A stretch of 64,000 nucleotides of DNA from Candidatus Aquicultor sp. (GCA_036504445.1 DASXVE010000025.1:289955-353954), one strand, 5' to 3'; numbered from the stretch's first letter, positions 34,368-44,768 are shown. The notes: generated by a model from the letters alone, not told the origin. Translations and numbers: made by a program.

Positions 34368-36303
34368 TCAATTCCCTCCTCATTTCCATGTCGAAGAGGA
34401 CACGTTCTTTTTGTGAATCTATGCCAAGCTTTTTCCGTTGTGCTTGGATATGATTGAGCGACGCCTCGAGAATCTCTTCCTTAGTCGGGAAGAAGTCGAA
34501 GCGCGCACCGAATTTCTCTTCAAAGCCCTTGGTGGTGAGCTCGTTCATAACATCGCTGCCGCGATACGGTGCCTGGACACCGCCAAAGACGACGTACGCG
34601 CCGGATGCGACGCAGTAGAGCGCAATCTCGAGCGCCTTCTCCGAGTACCACTCGGGTGCGATGCCGACGGCCGGCAGGTCGCTGATATCCTCGCCGAGGC
34701 CGCCTTCGTTGACGATGTCGGTGAGAAGGGTCAGGATACGCGTGTTATCAACACACGAGCCCATGTGCAGAACCGGCGGAATGCCGACGGTTTCTGCGAT
34801 CTCTTTGAGGCCCGGGCCCGCAATCTCGAGCGCCGCTTCCGGCGTCATATAGCCGTACTTGGCTGCGCCGATTGCCTGGCAGCCGGTCATAACGACGATG
34901 ATATCGCGTTTAACGAATTCCTCAACGAGGTAGCGAGTCGACTCATCATGGCCGGTACGCGGGTTGTTGCAACCAACGATTGCCACCGCGCCCTGGATGC
35001 GACCGCTGATAATCGCATCGTTAAGCGGACGAAGACCTGCGCGCATCTTACCGCCGAGTATATAGCGGATGTATTCATGACTGAAACCGCCGACCATCGG
35101 GCTCTTGTGATCAGGAATGAACACATCGCCCTTGCGGTTTGCGTAATTATCGATAGCTTCTTTAACAATGACCTTGGCGGTTGCCTCTGCGTTGTGTTCA
35201 TCGAACTGGATGTGCTCGGCACCGGTGATCTGCGCGCGCTCGTTAGTCGTGATGATCTTGGTGTGATATTCTTTTGCGGCTTCAACGATACCCTGGAAGA
35301 CGCACTGTACGTCAACGATCATGGCGTCGACAACGCCGGTGGCAATTGCGAGCTCTTGCTGCAGCGAGTTGCCGGCCGGACCGACACCGCGGCGCATGAG
35401 CACCTCGTTCCCGGTACAGCAGATACCGCCGAGCGTAATGCCCGCGGCGCCTTTGCTCTTGGCGTATTCGACCATCTCATCGCTGGTCGCCACGTCGACG
35501 ATCTTCTCCGAAAGGAGCGGTTCGTGGCCGTGGAGCACGATATTAACATTTTCTTTCTTCAAAATACCGAGGTTGGCCTCGGAGCGAACCGCCTTCGGCG
35601 TACCGAAGAGGATATCTGAGAGATGGGTGGCGAGCATTGAGCCGCCCCAACCCGACGCCAACGAGAGGCGAACGGTCTGGTGCAGGATATGCGCGGCATC
35701 CTGGTCGGTTCCTGCGTGCGTCTGGTGAAGCAGCTGCACGACCTCACGGTCGAAAGCGCGCGGGAAGATATCGAGTTTTTTCCAGAGTTCCTGGCGTTTC
35801 TTGGTGGCTTGTTTGGTAAGCACCATCGGCTCGCTGTCTTGCTTACCGAACTGCCTGAGCGCGGCCTCGCCAACGGCGATCGCAATCTCTTGAGTCGTCT
35901 TACCCTCGGTTGGAACCTCGAGGTATTTTGCGACGTTCATTAGTTTTTCAACATCTTTAATTTCGTAGCCGGGGGCTTCACCCTTGGCGGCAGCAAGGAA
36001 CGTAAGTGCGATGCTGCGTCCGTGGTCGGAGTGGGCGGATGCACCGGCGGCGACAGACCGCGCGAAATTGCGGGCGGCAACGGTGGATAGCGTCGCACCG
36101 CACACGCCGGTTTTCGGCTTGCCGTCTTTTGTGGTTCCGTGCAGGTTGCACGGCCCCATGCCGCAGACTCGGCAGCAGCTGCCCTCAGAGCCAAACCTGC
36201 AGGCTTTGGACTCCTCAGCTCGGCTGAACATGGTAGACATGTCGCCGACTTTTTCCAGCATCTCTAAGGTCGCTGGATCTACGCTTCTGATTCTGTCGGA
36301 CAT
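34360..36303 (-). CDS. acsA: carbon monoxide dehydrogenase catalytic subunit
   Basis: 647 residues, normal for a CooS/AcsA nickel-iron enzyme. CRFGSEGSCCRVCGMGPCNL near residue 36 holds the B- and D-cluster Cys residues; C-cluster residues are in HGHEPLLSEKIVD, GGICCTGNEVLMRRG, IVDVQCVFQG, AIVGCNNPRTGHDE and LHMGSCVDNTR. It reduces CO2 to CO, which travels through the internal tunnel to AcsB. GAAGGAGAG precedes ATG 36303. The gene sits between acsD and acsB in the main operon and needs nickel insertion by CooC. Confidence 0.97.
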   Translation of the reverse strand: MSDRIRSVDPATLEMLEKVGDMSTMFSRAEESKACRFGSEGSCCRVCGMGPCNLHGTTKDGKPKTGVCGATLSTVAARNFARSVAAGASAHSDHGRSIALTFLAAAKGEAPGYEIKDVEKLMNVAKYLEVPTEGKTTQEIAIAVGEAALRQFGKQDSEPMVLTKQATKKRQELWKKLDIFPRAFDREVVQLLHQTHAGTDQDAAHILHQTVRLSLASGWGGSMLATHLSDILFGTPKAVRSEANLGILKKENVNIVLHGHEPLLSEKIVDVATSDEMVEYAKSKGAAGITLGGICCTGNEVLMRRGVGPAGNSLQQELAIATGVVDAMIVDVQCVFQGIVEAAKEYHTKIITTNERAQITGAEHIQFDEHNAEATAKVIVKEAIDNYANRKGDVFIPDHKSPMVGGFSHEYIRYILGGKMRAGLRPLNDAIISGRIQGAVAIVGCNNPRTGHDESTRYLVEEFVKRDIIVVMTGCQAIGAAKYGYMTPEAALEIAGPGLKEIAETVGIPPVLHMGSCVDNTRILTLLTDIVNEGGLGEDISDLPAVGIAPEWYSEKALEIALYCVASGAYVVFGGVQAPYRGSDVMNELTTKGFEEKFGARFDFFPTKEEILEASLNHIQAQRKKLGIDSQKERVLFDMEMRRELNV

Positions 36304-36375
36304 ACTCTCTCCTTCAATCGATCTAGTGATCTCACAGCGCCGGTTTCGACTGCGCTGTTTTTGCCCTATCTATAC

Positions 36376-37317
36376 TTAAACCCCGAACTCAGCAATTGTC
36401 TGCTTAATGAGTCTGACGGACTCGGGGTGTCTCATGATAAGGATGTCTGAGCCGGCGAGCATGACGGCCACAGCGGTAATGGTCTCCCAAATAATTCCAC
36501 GCTTCTTCTGATCGCCCCACTGTGGTGCTTCCTCTTGGGTAATCTTGGCTTCTTTTGCCTTCCAGACCTCGCGGCCGAGGTTGGAAATCGCCGGGCTCTG
36601 CAGCATGTTGTCGTTTTGCGACAACGCCGCGAGTTTAATGCGCTCGTTAACCGAGAAACAGTACTCGAGGCCGTAGCCAAGCGCACCGGTTGATGGGTCG
36701 ATGAGCAGGTTGTCTAAGGACACGCCAAGATTGCTCATAAGGATGTTAAGCTGTTTAGCCATATTAACGTCGATCGGGGTTTCACCGGCGACTTTGGTGC
36801 CAAAGCCCATGGCTGCCGCGGCAACACTCTTGTAGTTGTCTTCAACGGCCGGGCCAATGACAACGTTTTTGCCCTGGGTTGCCTCGGCGACCGCTTTGAG
36901 CACCTCGGCATCTTTGTCGACGTTACCCGAGCCGTAGACGATGATTGGAATGCTGACGGCGCCGGACACGGCATTTACGATTGCAACCGCATCTTCAACG
37001 CTCTTGTTGAGACCGTTCGGGTCGGTGCTGGCAAGCTGCAGGCAAATCATGTCGGCGCCGAATTCGCTCTCGCATTTGCGTGCCCACGCTACCGGGTCGC
37101 CCCACACGTCACCTAAAACACTGTTGAGCTCGTCCGCCCAACCGACCGGTTTGCTGTCGAATACCTCCATCGCGATCTTCGGCCCGTTTGGCATACTACC
37201 CTCAAACGTATAAAACGGCAGCGTATTTTCGCCGCCCACTTTTACTTTGGTAGCTGAGCCCAGTTCAAGTTCCCTAATCTTACCGCTGTATGATTCAGTC
37301 GGTGCCTGAAAGGCCAT
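36376..37317 (-). CDS. acsD: corrinoid iron-sulfur protein small subunit
   Basis: 313 residues, as in Moorella AcsD. TIM-barrel protein with TPIDVNMAKQLNILMSNLGV and NLLIDPSTGALGYGLEY, conserved blocks of the family. It pairs with AcsC and helps bind the cobamide. I chose ATG 37317, which has GGGGGAG at proper spacing and gives MAFQAPTESYSG; the frame extends to 37338 without a better site. It lies between cooC2 and acsA. Confidence 0.95.
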   Translation of the reverse strand: MAFQAPTESYSGKIRELELGSATKVKVGGENTLPFYTFEGSMPNGPKIAMEVFDSKPVGWADELNSVLGDVWGDPVAWARKCESEFGADMICLQLASTDPNGLNKSVEDAVAIVNAVSGAVSIPIIVYGSGNVDKDAEVLKAVAEATQGKNVVIGPAVEDNYKSVAAAAMGFGTKVAGETPIDVNMAKQLNILMSNLGVSLDNLLIDPSTGALGYGLEYCFSVNERIKLAALSQNDNMLQSPAISNLGREVWKAKEAKITQEEAPQWGDQKKRGIIWETITAVAVMLAGSDILIMRHPESVRLIKQTIAEFGV

Positions 37318-37376
37318 ACATTCTCCCCCTTTTCTCAAGCTTTCCAGCTCTATGCTCTATCTACATTGACATAACT

Positions 37377-38138
37377 TTACACACCGTACTTGGCAAGTAT
37401 CGAATCTATAGCCTGAACAACCCGCGAATCCTCCGGCAGATTGATCATCGGGATATGGTTGATTGCATAATCGAATACCGTATCATCGAGCGGTATCGTG
37501 CCCGCGATCTCGAGCCCATGGCTCTGCACCTCTTCGGCAAGGCGTGCAGGCAACTCGCCGTTAACGCGGTTTATGATTAACCCGGTTTGCTTAACCGATA
37601 CCCCCATCTCTTTGGCAAGCTCGTTGATCCGGGCGGCGGTCATAACGCCGACCGGGCTCGGCTCGGATACGAGCAGCAAAAGATCGATATTCATGGTGGT
37701 ACGGCGGCTCAAGTGCTCCATACCGGCTTCGTTGTCGATTACGATATATGGATAATTCTTCGAAAGTACTTCGATATAGCGGCGCAGCATATTGTTTGCT
37801 GCGCAATAGCAACCGGGGCCCTCGGGGCGGCCCATGACCAACAGATCAAAGCCTGTGGCCTCAACGAGCGTATCCTGCAGCAGATATTCCATATACATAT
37901 CCTTGGACATGCCCGCCGGAATCTCGTTCGCGCCGATTTTATTCTTGAGTTCTTCTCGCATGCCGCCGATCGTCGAGTCGACATCAACACCGAGTTGCTC
38001 GTTCAGATTAATATTCGCGTCGGCGTCGACCGCAAACACCGGGGTTTTGCCGGTGCGCAGGAAATGCCCGATAACTAAACTTGAAAGCGTTGTTTTGCCG
38101 GTACCGCCTTTACCGGCGACCGCTATTGTATAACTCAA
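37377..38138 (-). CDS. cooC: CooC-type nickel-insertion ATPase (second copy)
   Basis: 253 residues with P-loop AVAGKGGTGKTTLSSLVIGH, AVDADANINLNEQLG, GPGCYCAANNMLRRY (the CxC metal site) and DNEAGMEHLSRRTTMN. It is a distinct paralogue of the copy at 25708-26502. The usual place of this type, beside acs genes, fits AcsF/CooC that matures CODH/ACS with nickel. It starts at TTG 38138 with a weak site; no better start keeps the P-loop. Neighbours are acsV and acsD. Confidence 0.92.
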   Translation of the reverse strand: MSYTIAVAGKGGTGKTTLSSLVIGHFLRTGKTPVFAVDADANINLNEQLGVDVDSTIGGMREELKNKIGANEIPAGMSKDMYMEYLLQDTLVEATGFDLLVMGRPEGPGCYCAANNMLRRYIEVLSKNYPYIVIDNEAGMEHLSRRTTMNIDLLLLVSEPSPVGVMTAARINELAKEMGVSVKQTGLIINRVNGELPARLAEEVQSHGLEIAGTIPLDDTVFDYAINHIPMINLPEDSRVVQAIDSILAKYGV

Positions 38139-38312
38139 TTACCTGCACCTTCCATGAGCCGGGGTCCCAGCGTTCCCTCAGCCAAATTACCTTATGTTGT
38201 TTTTCTTATTTAATGTAGCTTGTAAGTATTGCAACGTACTTCCCGACTTATCTTTGAGATTACGCCCTTTACGAGCAAACCTCAATATTTTCAATATAAT
38301 TACACAGCAAAT

Positions 38313-40259
38313 TTATGTACGGCTTCGTTCGTTGACACGTTCTAGTACGCTCGGGAAAGCAGCCAGATCCGTATGGGGCAAGAAAAGCGCCGACACGTAG
38401 TTATCCATGTAGCCGGGATGCGTCGAAAGCTCCAAATACGTCATTTTTTGTGCGACCTCAGTCGCTGACCTGTGTGCTGCTTGGGAGAGCAATACGAGAT
38501 GCGCCCCCATTAGCGAGCCATTGCCCACATATTTTACAATTTCTTCAGGAAACTCCGGTAAAAGGCCGATCGTAATCGCCTGATCGAGTTCAAGATAACG
38601 ACCGAATCCGCCTGCAATTAAAACCTGCTCTATCGCCTCGACCGGCATTTGCATCGAATCGAGAAGCGTCTTGATGCCGGCATAAATTGCACCTTTGGTA
38701 CGAATAAGGTTATCGATATCGGCTTCAGTTATAGCGATATCTTCTTGTGTCGCCGACTCATCCGCCCATACCAGCACGTACTCAGCCTGCCCGCCATTCT
38801 CGCGAATGCGCGGGTGGTTAAGCACAAGATTATACTTACCCTTCTCGTTAATCGTTCCCGTCAAGAACAGCTCGGCAAGCGCATCGATAAGGCCGCTTCC
38901 GCAAATACCTTTCGGTTTGGTCTGCCCGATCGTGAGAATCATCGGCTCTAGCGTATCGGGATTGATGCGAACGGTCTCAATCGCGCCTTTAACCGCACGC
39001 ATGCCGTGCTTCACCGAGCCGCCTTCAAAAGCCGGACCGGCCGAGCACGCGCACGAGAGCAGCCACTCGGAATTGCCGAGCGCCATCTCACCGTTTGTGC
39101 CGACATCTATGTAGAGTGTGAGTTTATCTGTTTTATATACCCCCGACGCTAACAGCCCCGATGTAATGTCGCCGCCGACGTAACTGGCGCGCCCCGGCAA
39201 ACAGTATACGCGAGCGCCGCCGGCAATGTTAATGCCGAGCTCAGCAGCGGCAACAGTTGGAACAAAGTTAGCCGTTGGAATGTACGGTTCTTCGCGAATA
39301 TAGCGGGGATTAATTCCATAGAAGAGATGAACCATAGTGGTGTTACCGGCCGCAACCATTGAGACGATATCGTCATGTTCGACGCCGGTACGCTCGATAA
39401 GCCGTGCAATCAAGCTGTTTATCGTATCGGTGACCAGGCCTTGCAGCCTGGTTAAGCCGTCCTTTTTCAGAGAATAGACGATGCGGGAGATGATGTCCTC
39501 GCCCGCACTGACTTGAGCGTTGTATTCGGATACCCTGCCGAGCACCTGGCGAGTATTGAGATCGATAAGCTCGGCGTAGATGCTGGTTGTACCGATGTCG
39601 ACAGCCAGCCCGTAGTGCGTGTTCGAGCGGTCGCCGCCATCGAGGCGGATTAGGCGCGGGCACTCGCCGCTGCTGCCTTCCATTATGGTAATGGTAACCT
39701 TCCAATCCGCGTCGCGAAGTTTACTCGCCATATTCTTTAAACACGTCAGGTCGACGGTAAAATCGCTGAGATTATTAGCACGGGCAAGCTCACGCTTAAT
39801 ACGCTCAAGGTCGCTTACGTTATCCTCAAGGTTTGGCGGTGGCATCTCTATATATATCCGGCGGGTTGCCGGTGAGAGTTCAAAATCACCGAATAATTCG
39901 CTTAAGTCTTTTGTGGTAAGCATCGAGCCGTGGCTGACCGCGCGGTGGTCCCGCTCGAGCGCCGCCCTGGAATCACCCATCTGTGATTCAATCGGTACGC
40001 GCACTTCAATATCACCATTGACGCTCGTCTTACACGCCAGCACATATCCTTTGGCGACCTCGTCATCAGAAAGCTTCTGCGTGCGCTCGGTAGTAACGCC
40101 TCCCTGCTCATCGACGACAACGCGGCACTTGCCGCACGTGCCGCTGCCCCCACACGAGGCGTTGACATGCACCCCGGCAAGCATGGCTGCTCGCAAGAGG
40201 TTTTCCCCCGCCTCTACCTCTACTTCCCGATTATCCGGATAAAAGCGAACTTTGGGCAT
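38313..40259 (-). CDS. acsV: reductive activator of the corrinoid protein (RACo/AcsV-like)
   Basis: 648 residues. A plant-type [2Fe-2S] ferredoxin domain at the N-terminus has Cys ligands in NASCGGSGTCGKCRVVV and a fourth near VLACKTSV. The rest is an ASKHA ATPase-like fold (GLAVDIGTTSIYAELIDL, LYIDVGTNGEMALGN, IAGGFGRYLELDQA). Such proteins use ATP to reduce the Co(II) form of the corrinoid protein that forms when methyl transfer fails. ATG 40259 is taken; a TTG two codons upstream is possible. It is upstream of cooC2 and acsD in the operon. Confidence 0.92.
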   Translation of the reverse strand: MPKVRFYPDNREVEVEAGENLLRAAMLAGVHVNASCGGSGTCGKCRVVVDEQGGVTTERTQKLSDDEVAKGYVLACKTSVNGDIEVRVPIESQMGDSRAALERDHRAVSHGSMLTTKDLSELFGDFELSPATRRIYIEMPPPNLEDNVSDLERIKRELARANNLSDFTVDLTCLKNMASKLRDADWKVTITIMEGSSGECPRLIRLDGGDRSNTHYGLAVDIGTTSIYAELIDLNTRQVLGRVSEYNAQVSAGEDIISRIVYSLKKDGLTRLQGLVTDTINSLIARLIERTGVEHDDIVSMVAAGNTTMVHLFYGINPRYIREEPYIPTANFVPTVAAAELGINIAGGARVYCLPGRASYVGGDITSGLLASGVYKTDKLTLYIDVGTNGEMALGNSEWLLSCACSAGPAFEGGSVKHGMRAVKGAIETVRINPDTLEPMILTIGQTKPKGICGSGLIDALAELFLTGTINEKGKYNLVLNHPRIRENGGQAEYVLVWADESATQEDIAITEADIDNLIRTKGAIYAGIKTLLDSMQMPVEAIEQVLIAGGFGRYLELDQAITIGLLPEFPEEIVKYVGNGSLMGAHLVLLSQAAHRSATEVAQKMTYLELSTHPGYMDNYVSALFLPHTDLAAFPSVLERVNERSRT

Positions 40260-40375
40260 GCACAATCCCAGCTTTCTTGCAAAATATTATAAAACTATTC
40301 TATTAAGCAGAACCTTAAACTTATAGAGCAAAATTTTAAATGTTGCTCAAGTTTATGTAATTTCACATAATCATA

Positions 40376-40401
40376 GGTGGACGGGCTACGGCCCGTCCAC
40401 C
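40376..40401 (-). terminator. hairpin between fhs and acsV
   Basis: GGTGGACGGGC (40376-40386) and GCCCGTCCACC (40391-40401) form a perfect 11-bp stem with a TACG tetraloop, 11 bases after the fhs stop. The following bases on the minus strand are AT-rich without a clean T tract, so partial read-through into the acs genes is likely. Confidence 0.65.
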
Positions 40402-40412
40402 ACTTTATACCC

Positions 40413-42203
40413 CTAGAACAATCCGCTTACTTCACCGGTGTTAACATCGATATCAACACGGCGGTATGCGGGGTCGGACGCGGTGCCCGGCATCAAGCTG
40501 ATATCGCCCGCCATCGGGCAGAGGAATTTAGCACCGCTATAAACGAGAACATCGCGAATCGGCAGCTGCCACCCCTTCGGCACACCCTTGAGCGTTGGGT
40601 CGTGCGTAAGCGACAGATGCGTCTTGACCATCATCGTCTGAAAATCGGCAAACCGCGGATCGGATTCGAAGCGTTTCGCCTTGGCCTCGGCAACCGGCGA
40701 CCACTGTACGCCGTCCGCGCCGTATACTTCTTTTGCAATCATTTCAACGCGCTGGCGGAGCGGCATCTCCAGCGGATAGAGCGGTTTGTAGTTGCTCGGT
40801 TCGTTGGCCGCATCCATAACGGTATCGGCCAAATCGGCCGCGCCTTCGCCGCCGTACATCCAGTGCTCCGACACGGCTGCACGAACGCCCATCTCATCGC
40901 AGAGCTTCTTGACCAGATCGTGCTCGGCCTTGGTGTCGGTATAGAACGCGTTGATCGCGACAACCGGCACGATACCCGATTTCTTAACGACGTCCACCAT
41001 GTGGCGCAGGTTTTCGAAACCCTTCTCGACCAATGCGAGATTTTCCTTGGTGTATTCTTCCGGAAGCGGGCGCCCCGGCGCAACAGCAGGACCGCCACCG
41101 TGCATCTTAAGCGCACGGATGGTGGCGACGATAACCGACACGTTCGGCACGTTGCCGGAGAGGCGGCACTTAACGTTCCAGAACTTCTCAAAGCCGATAT
41201 CGGCGGCAAAGCCCGATTCGGTAACGGTGTAATCAAATAGTTTGAGTGCGAGACGGTCGGAAATAATCGAGTTCTGACCGATCGCGATATTGGCAAACGG
41301 ACCGGCGTGGATAAGAACCGGCTGGCCCTCGACCGAGTAGCACAGTGTCGGGTTAATGGTGTTTCGCATCCAGGCGGCCATTGCACCGTCCACATCGAGA
41401 TCGCTCGTGGTAATCGGCTTGCCGGTACGGTCATATGCTACCGTAATGTTGCCGAGACGCTCGCGCAGGTCGGCAAGGTCGCGTGATACCGCCAAAATCG
41501 CCATGAGCTCGCTTCCGACGGCGATACCGAAGCGCGATTGCATCGGGTAGCCGTCCTTCTTGCCGCCCATGCCGATCATGATATTGCGAAGCGACTGGGC
41601 GCAGAAATCGATGACCCAGCCCATCTCGACGTTCTTCGGGTCGATGTCGAGGCGTTTTAGTCCTCGTTTGGTGAGTTCTTCATCGGTATAGTTGCACTCA
41701 TGCTGGTAGCGGCTGGTCAAAGCCACCATAGCGAGGTTGTGCGCGTTCATAATGTCGTTGATGTCGCCGGTTAGGCCCAGCGAAAACTCGGTCATCGGGA
41801 TGAGAAGCGCATTGCCACCGCCGGCAGCGGTGCCTTTAACGTTCATGGTCGGCCCGCCGGATGGTTGGCGCAACGCTCCGCCGACGCTTTCGCCCTTATA
41901 GCCAAGGCCTTGGATAAGCCCCATAGACACGGTAGTTTTGCCTTCGCCGAGAGGTGTCGGTGTAATCGCGGTTACTTCGATGTATTTGCCGTCCGGTTTA
42001 TCCTTGAGACGGTCCATAATCTTGAGGAAATCGAGTTTCGGGGTCTTCCCGTATGGGATCATCTCGTCTTTTTGGATGCCGAGTTTATCAACCCACTCTT
42101 CCGGGGTCGGCAAGTATTTCATTGCCTCCTGAGCGATCTGCCAATCCTTATATTTGGTTGGGTCCATCGATCGTGGATTATAGGTCGCTTCCTTTGTTCC
42201 CAT
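40413..42203 (-). CDS. fhs: formate-tetrahydrofolate ligase
   Basis: 596 residues, about 40 longer than most; the extra length is at the N-terminus ([20 protein letters not shown]). P-loop [37 protein letters not shown] and the later [20 protein letters not shown] are diagnostic. It activates formate to 10-formyl-H4folate with ATP, the second step of the methyl branch. AAGGAGG precedes ATG 42203, and a promoter lies about 230 bases upstream. The gene heads the Wood-Ljungdahl cluster. Confidence 0.97.
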   Translation of the reverse strand: MGTKEATYNPRSMDPTKYKDWQIAQEAMKYLPTPEEWVDKLGIQKDEMIPYGKTPKLDFLKIMDRLKDKPDGKYIEVTAITPTPLGEGKTTVSMGLIQGLGYKGESVGGALRQPSGGPTMNVKGTAAGGGNALLIPMTEFSLGLTGDINDIMNAHNLAMVALTSRYQHECNYTDEELTKRGLKRLDIDPKNVEMGWVIDFCAQSLRNIMIGMGGKKDGYPMQSRFGIAVGSELMAILAVSRDLADLRERLGNITVAYDRTGKPITTSDLDVDGAMAAWMRNTINPTLCYSVEGQPVLIHAGPFANIAIGQNSIISDRLALKLFDYTVTESGFAADIGFEKFWNVKCRLSGNVPNVSVIVATIRALKMHGGGPAVAPGRPLPEEYTKENLALVEKGFENLRHMVDVVKKSGIVPVVAINAFYTDTKAEHDLVKKLCDEMGVRAAVSEHWMYGGEGAADLADTVMDAANEPSNYKPLYPLEMPLRQRVEMIAKEVYGADGVQWSPVAEAKAKRFESDPRFADFQTMMVKTHLSLTHDPTLKGVPKGWQLPIRDVLVYSGAKFLCPMAGDISLMPGTASDPAYRRVDIDVNTGEVSGLF

Positions 42204-42436
42204 AGAACCTCCTTAATACCTGTGCAATCTATCACTTAAGACAAAATCGCAAACCCTCATGGGCTTAAACGCAAGATAGCTATAGACAGATACAAATCCA
42301 CGTGGTGCTGAACGGATTCGTTTCCGGTACGAAAATGCGACGACGTATCGATGTTATGTAATAATGTCTTGCTTGCTTCCGGTAGAGCCGCTCGCCAGTT
42401 ACTTAAGTATGTAACATAAGTTGCAAGCTTTAGTTT

Positions 42437-42466
42437 ATAATACTGAATAAAAAATGACCTTGTCAA
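42437..42466 (-). promoter_or_regulatory. sigma70-type promoter upstream of fhs
   Basis: On the minus strand TTGACA (42461-42466) and TATTAT (42437-42442) are 18 bases apart, predicting a start near 42430 and a leader of about 225 bases before fhs. The leader holds GTTAC/GTAAC and GCTTGC/GCAAGC pairs. This 412-base stretch (42204-42615) has no believable gene. Confidence 0.6.
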
Positions 42467-42615
42467 GACAATCACTTGCGTTATTTTTCTAGCGGGTACT
42501 AACAAAGAAACCGGTAGTAGCGCTGGGACAGCAAGCGGCACGGACTATATTAATACATACTACACTAATTCTTGTGGGCTTGGAACTACTCCTGTGCTAT
42601 GGGGTACCTGGTTAA

Positions 42616-43380
42616 TTACATGCCAAGCATTGCTTTAAGTTTCTGCCCGCGGCGCCGGCTAACCGGTATCTCGTTGTTTTGATTTGCACGGACTTTGAGG
42701 ATATAGCTTCGCCCGTACATGGGTACGATCTCGATAACATGGCGCAGATTAACGATGTAACCGCGATGTACCCGCAAAAACGATTTGTTTTCCAGGCGCT
42801 CTTCGAGCGTCTTTAAGGTGAACCGCGTAATAAAGGTGCTGTCAACCGTGTGAACGAATACGATATCGTTACGGCTGGAAATGTACACGATCTCTTTTGT
42901 CGGCAGAAGGAGTGTTTTGCCCTTACTCTCAACCGGTATCCTGTCGATATCGATGACCGATTTTTCAGCGGGCTGTTCTGCTTTCCGGGTGGGGGCCTGC
43001 ACGACTTGCGTTGTATCGACGCGTTTCTTCACTTTCGCAATAGTCTGGATAAGACGTTCCTCATCGATGGGCTTTACCAGATAGTCGACTGCATCAAGCT
43101 CAAATGCCTTGACCGCATACTCGCTGAACGCGGTCACGAAGACCACGGCCGGCACGTGCGGCACGTCTTTGAGCGCAGCAACGACGTCGAGCCCCGAGAG
43201 ACCCGGCATCTGGATATCGATCAACACCAGATCGTACTTGAGTGCTTTAATAAGCTCAAGCGCTTCTGTTGAGTTGGTCGCCTCACCGATAACCTGAACA
43301 TCCGCATTTCTCTCGAGCAGATAGCGCAGTTCTGAGCGTGCCGGCGCTTCGTCGTCAACGATTAACGTCTTTATCTTCAT
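42616..43380 (-). CDS. LytTR-family response regulator
   Basis: 254 residues. Receiver domain (1-120) with TLIVDDEAPARSELRYLL, phospho-acceptor Asp in DLVLIDIQMPGLSG and Lys in DYLVKPIDEERL; LytTR DNA-binding domain (about 150-254) with VYISSRNDIVFVHTVDS and FLRVHRGYIVNLRHV. It overlaps its kinase gene by four bases. LytTR regulators bind pairs of short direct repeats. Its target is unknown; being next to fhs it may control the one-carbon operon or the cell envelope. No hairpin was identified between it and the fhs promoter. Confidence 0.93.
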   Translation of the reverse strand: MKIKTLIVDDEAPARSELRYLLERNADVQVIGEATNSTEALELIKALKYDLVLIDIQMPGLSGLDVVAALKDVPHVPAVVFVTAFSEYAVKAFELDAVDYLVKPIDEERLIQTIAKVKKRVDTTQVVQAPTRKAEQPAEKSVIDIDRIPVESKGKTLLLPTKEIVYISSRNDIVFVHTVDSTFITRFTLKTLEERLENKSFLRVHRGYIVNLRHVIEIVPMYGRSYILKVRANQNNEIPVSRRRGQKLKAMLGM

Positions 43381-44702
43381 TCTGCCCTCTTACTTCTGGA
43401 GATCGGGATATTAAGATGCACATTCGTGCCGCAGTCAACCTTGCTGTCGATTTTAACCTGGTAATCTTCACCGTAAATGCTCTTCAACCGCTCGTTGACA
43501 TTGCTAAGACCTATTCCACTGCCTTTACCATAACCAAATTTTAGTACCTGGTCTAGTTCTTTTTCACAAATTCCCTTGCCGTTGTCAGCCACGGTGACAT
43601 AAAGGTCCTCGTCGCCGAGCTTCACGATAACGCTCACTTCCAGCTGCCCCTCGGCACAGAATCCGTGCTTGACCGCATTTTCGACCAGCGGTTGGATTGA
43701 AAGGGCAGGCAAAATACAGTTTTGCGCATCCGGATCGATATCGAAATCGATTACAAGGCGTTCGCTGAAGCGCGCCTTTTCAAGGACCAGATAGTTTGCA
43801 ATATAATCGAGCTCCTGGGCAAGCGTAATAAAGCCGCCCTTCCACTCGAGTGATTTTCTAAAGAAATCGGAGAACTGGATGAGTAGTTTCCGCGCTTTGT
43901 TCGGGTCGGTTCGCACAAACGACGTGATGGTGTTTAGCGTATTAAAGAGAAAGTGCGGGTTGATTTGGGCTTGTAGTGCGCGCAGCTCGGCATCGTAGGC
44001 AAGCTCTTTTTGCCGGTTAAGCTCGGACAGCTCTATCTGCGTCGACAGCAACTGTGCCAAACCCTCGGCTACTGCAATACGGCTTTCGGTAAGATGAGCC
44101 GGATTATCATAATAGAATTTCAGCACGCCGGCCGGTTTTCCTACCTGTTCAAGCGGCACGACAATAGCTGCCTTAAGCTTGCAAGTCGCCATCGGGCAGC
44201 CGATCTCGGCTTTCGAGGTAAGAATGCGCGTCGTATTTGTCTCAATCGATTCCTTGGTCGCCCGCGTCAGGATCGGCTTTCCGATCAAGTGATGGTCGTC
44301 GCCTACGCCGCAAAAACCGAGGATGGTATTTGCATCGGTAATTGAAACCGCCATGGCGTCCATGTGGTCGTGGATGATTTTACTTACACCTTGCGCCGAT
44401 TCATAATTCAATCCTTTGCGCAGGTAAGGCAGTGTTTTACTGGTAATATCCAGGATTTTATGCGATTCTCGCGCTTTATTATGCTCCTCCTGTGCGCGCA
44501 GGCGAAACAGTGTGACCGAGGCGAATCCCATCGCCGTCGATGGAATGGCGATAATAAAGAAAGCGACCGTACTGCTCGAGGCTTTAAAGAAGTGCGTGCT
44601 CAGGTAATACACGGCAATCGCAACCAGGCTGCCGAGCACCAGACTCTCAGCCAGGTAATACAGCATATTAGACCGGTATTCGTCCTGCTTCCTCATGGTC
44701 AT
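43377..44702 (-). CDS. LytS-type sensor histidine kinase with GAF domain
   Basis: 441 residues. Two membrane helices (about 13-35 and 42-65), a GAF domain (about 90-220), then a His_kinase/HATPase pair with the phosphorylated His in QINPHFLFNTLNTITSFV and the ATP site in VADNGKGICEKELD and GSGIGLSNVNERL. It should signal to the LytTR regulator encoded with a four-base overlap. The ATG at 44702 follows GAGGGG by ten bases. The GAF domain contains several Cys (GCPMATCKLK) that could sense redox or metal, but this is only suggestive. Confidence 0.92.
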   Translation of the reverse strand: MTMRKQDEYRSNMLYYLAESLVLGSLVAIAVYYLSTHFFKASSSTVAFFIIAIPSTAMGFASVTLFRLRAQEEHNKARESHKILDITSKTLPYLRKGLNYESAQGVSKIIHDHMDAMAVSITDANTILGFCGVGDDHHLIGKPILTRATKESIETNTTRILTSKAEIGCPMATCKLKAAIVVPLEQVGKPAGVLKFYYDNPAHLTESRIAVAEGLAQLLSTQIELSELNRQKELAYDAELRALQAQINPHFLFNTLNTITSFVRTDPNKARKLLIQFSDFFRKSLEWKGGFITLAQELDYIANYLVLEKARFSERLVIDFDIDPDAQNCILPALSIQPLVENAVKHGFCAEGQLEVSVIVKLGDEDLYVTVADNGKGICEKELDQVLKFGYGKGSGIGLSNVNERLKSIYGEDYQVKIDSKVDCGTNVHLNIPISRSKRAE

Positions 44703-44768
44703 CTTGCACGACCCCTCAAGCTAATAAAAGCATCGGGCAACTTTTGTAAATGCGTTTCATTACTCTTA

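Noticed and set aside
42257..42541. 94-residue minus-strand ORF between fhs and the response regulator
   Set aside because: It spans the predicted fhs promoter and leader, has no ribosome-binding site and no recognisable protein pattern.
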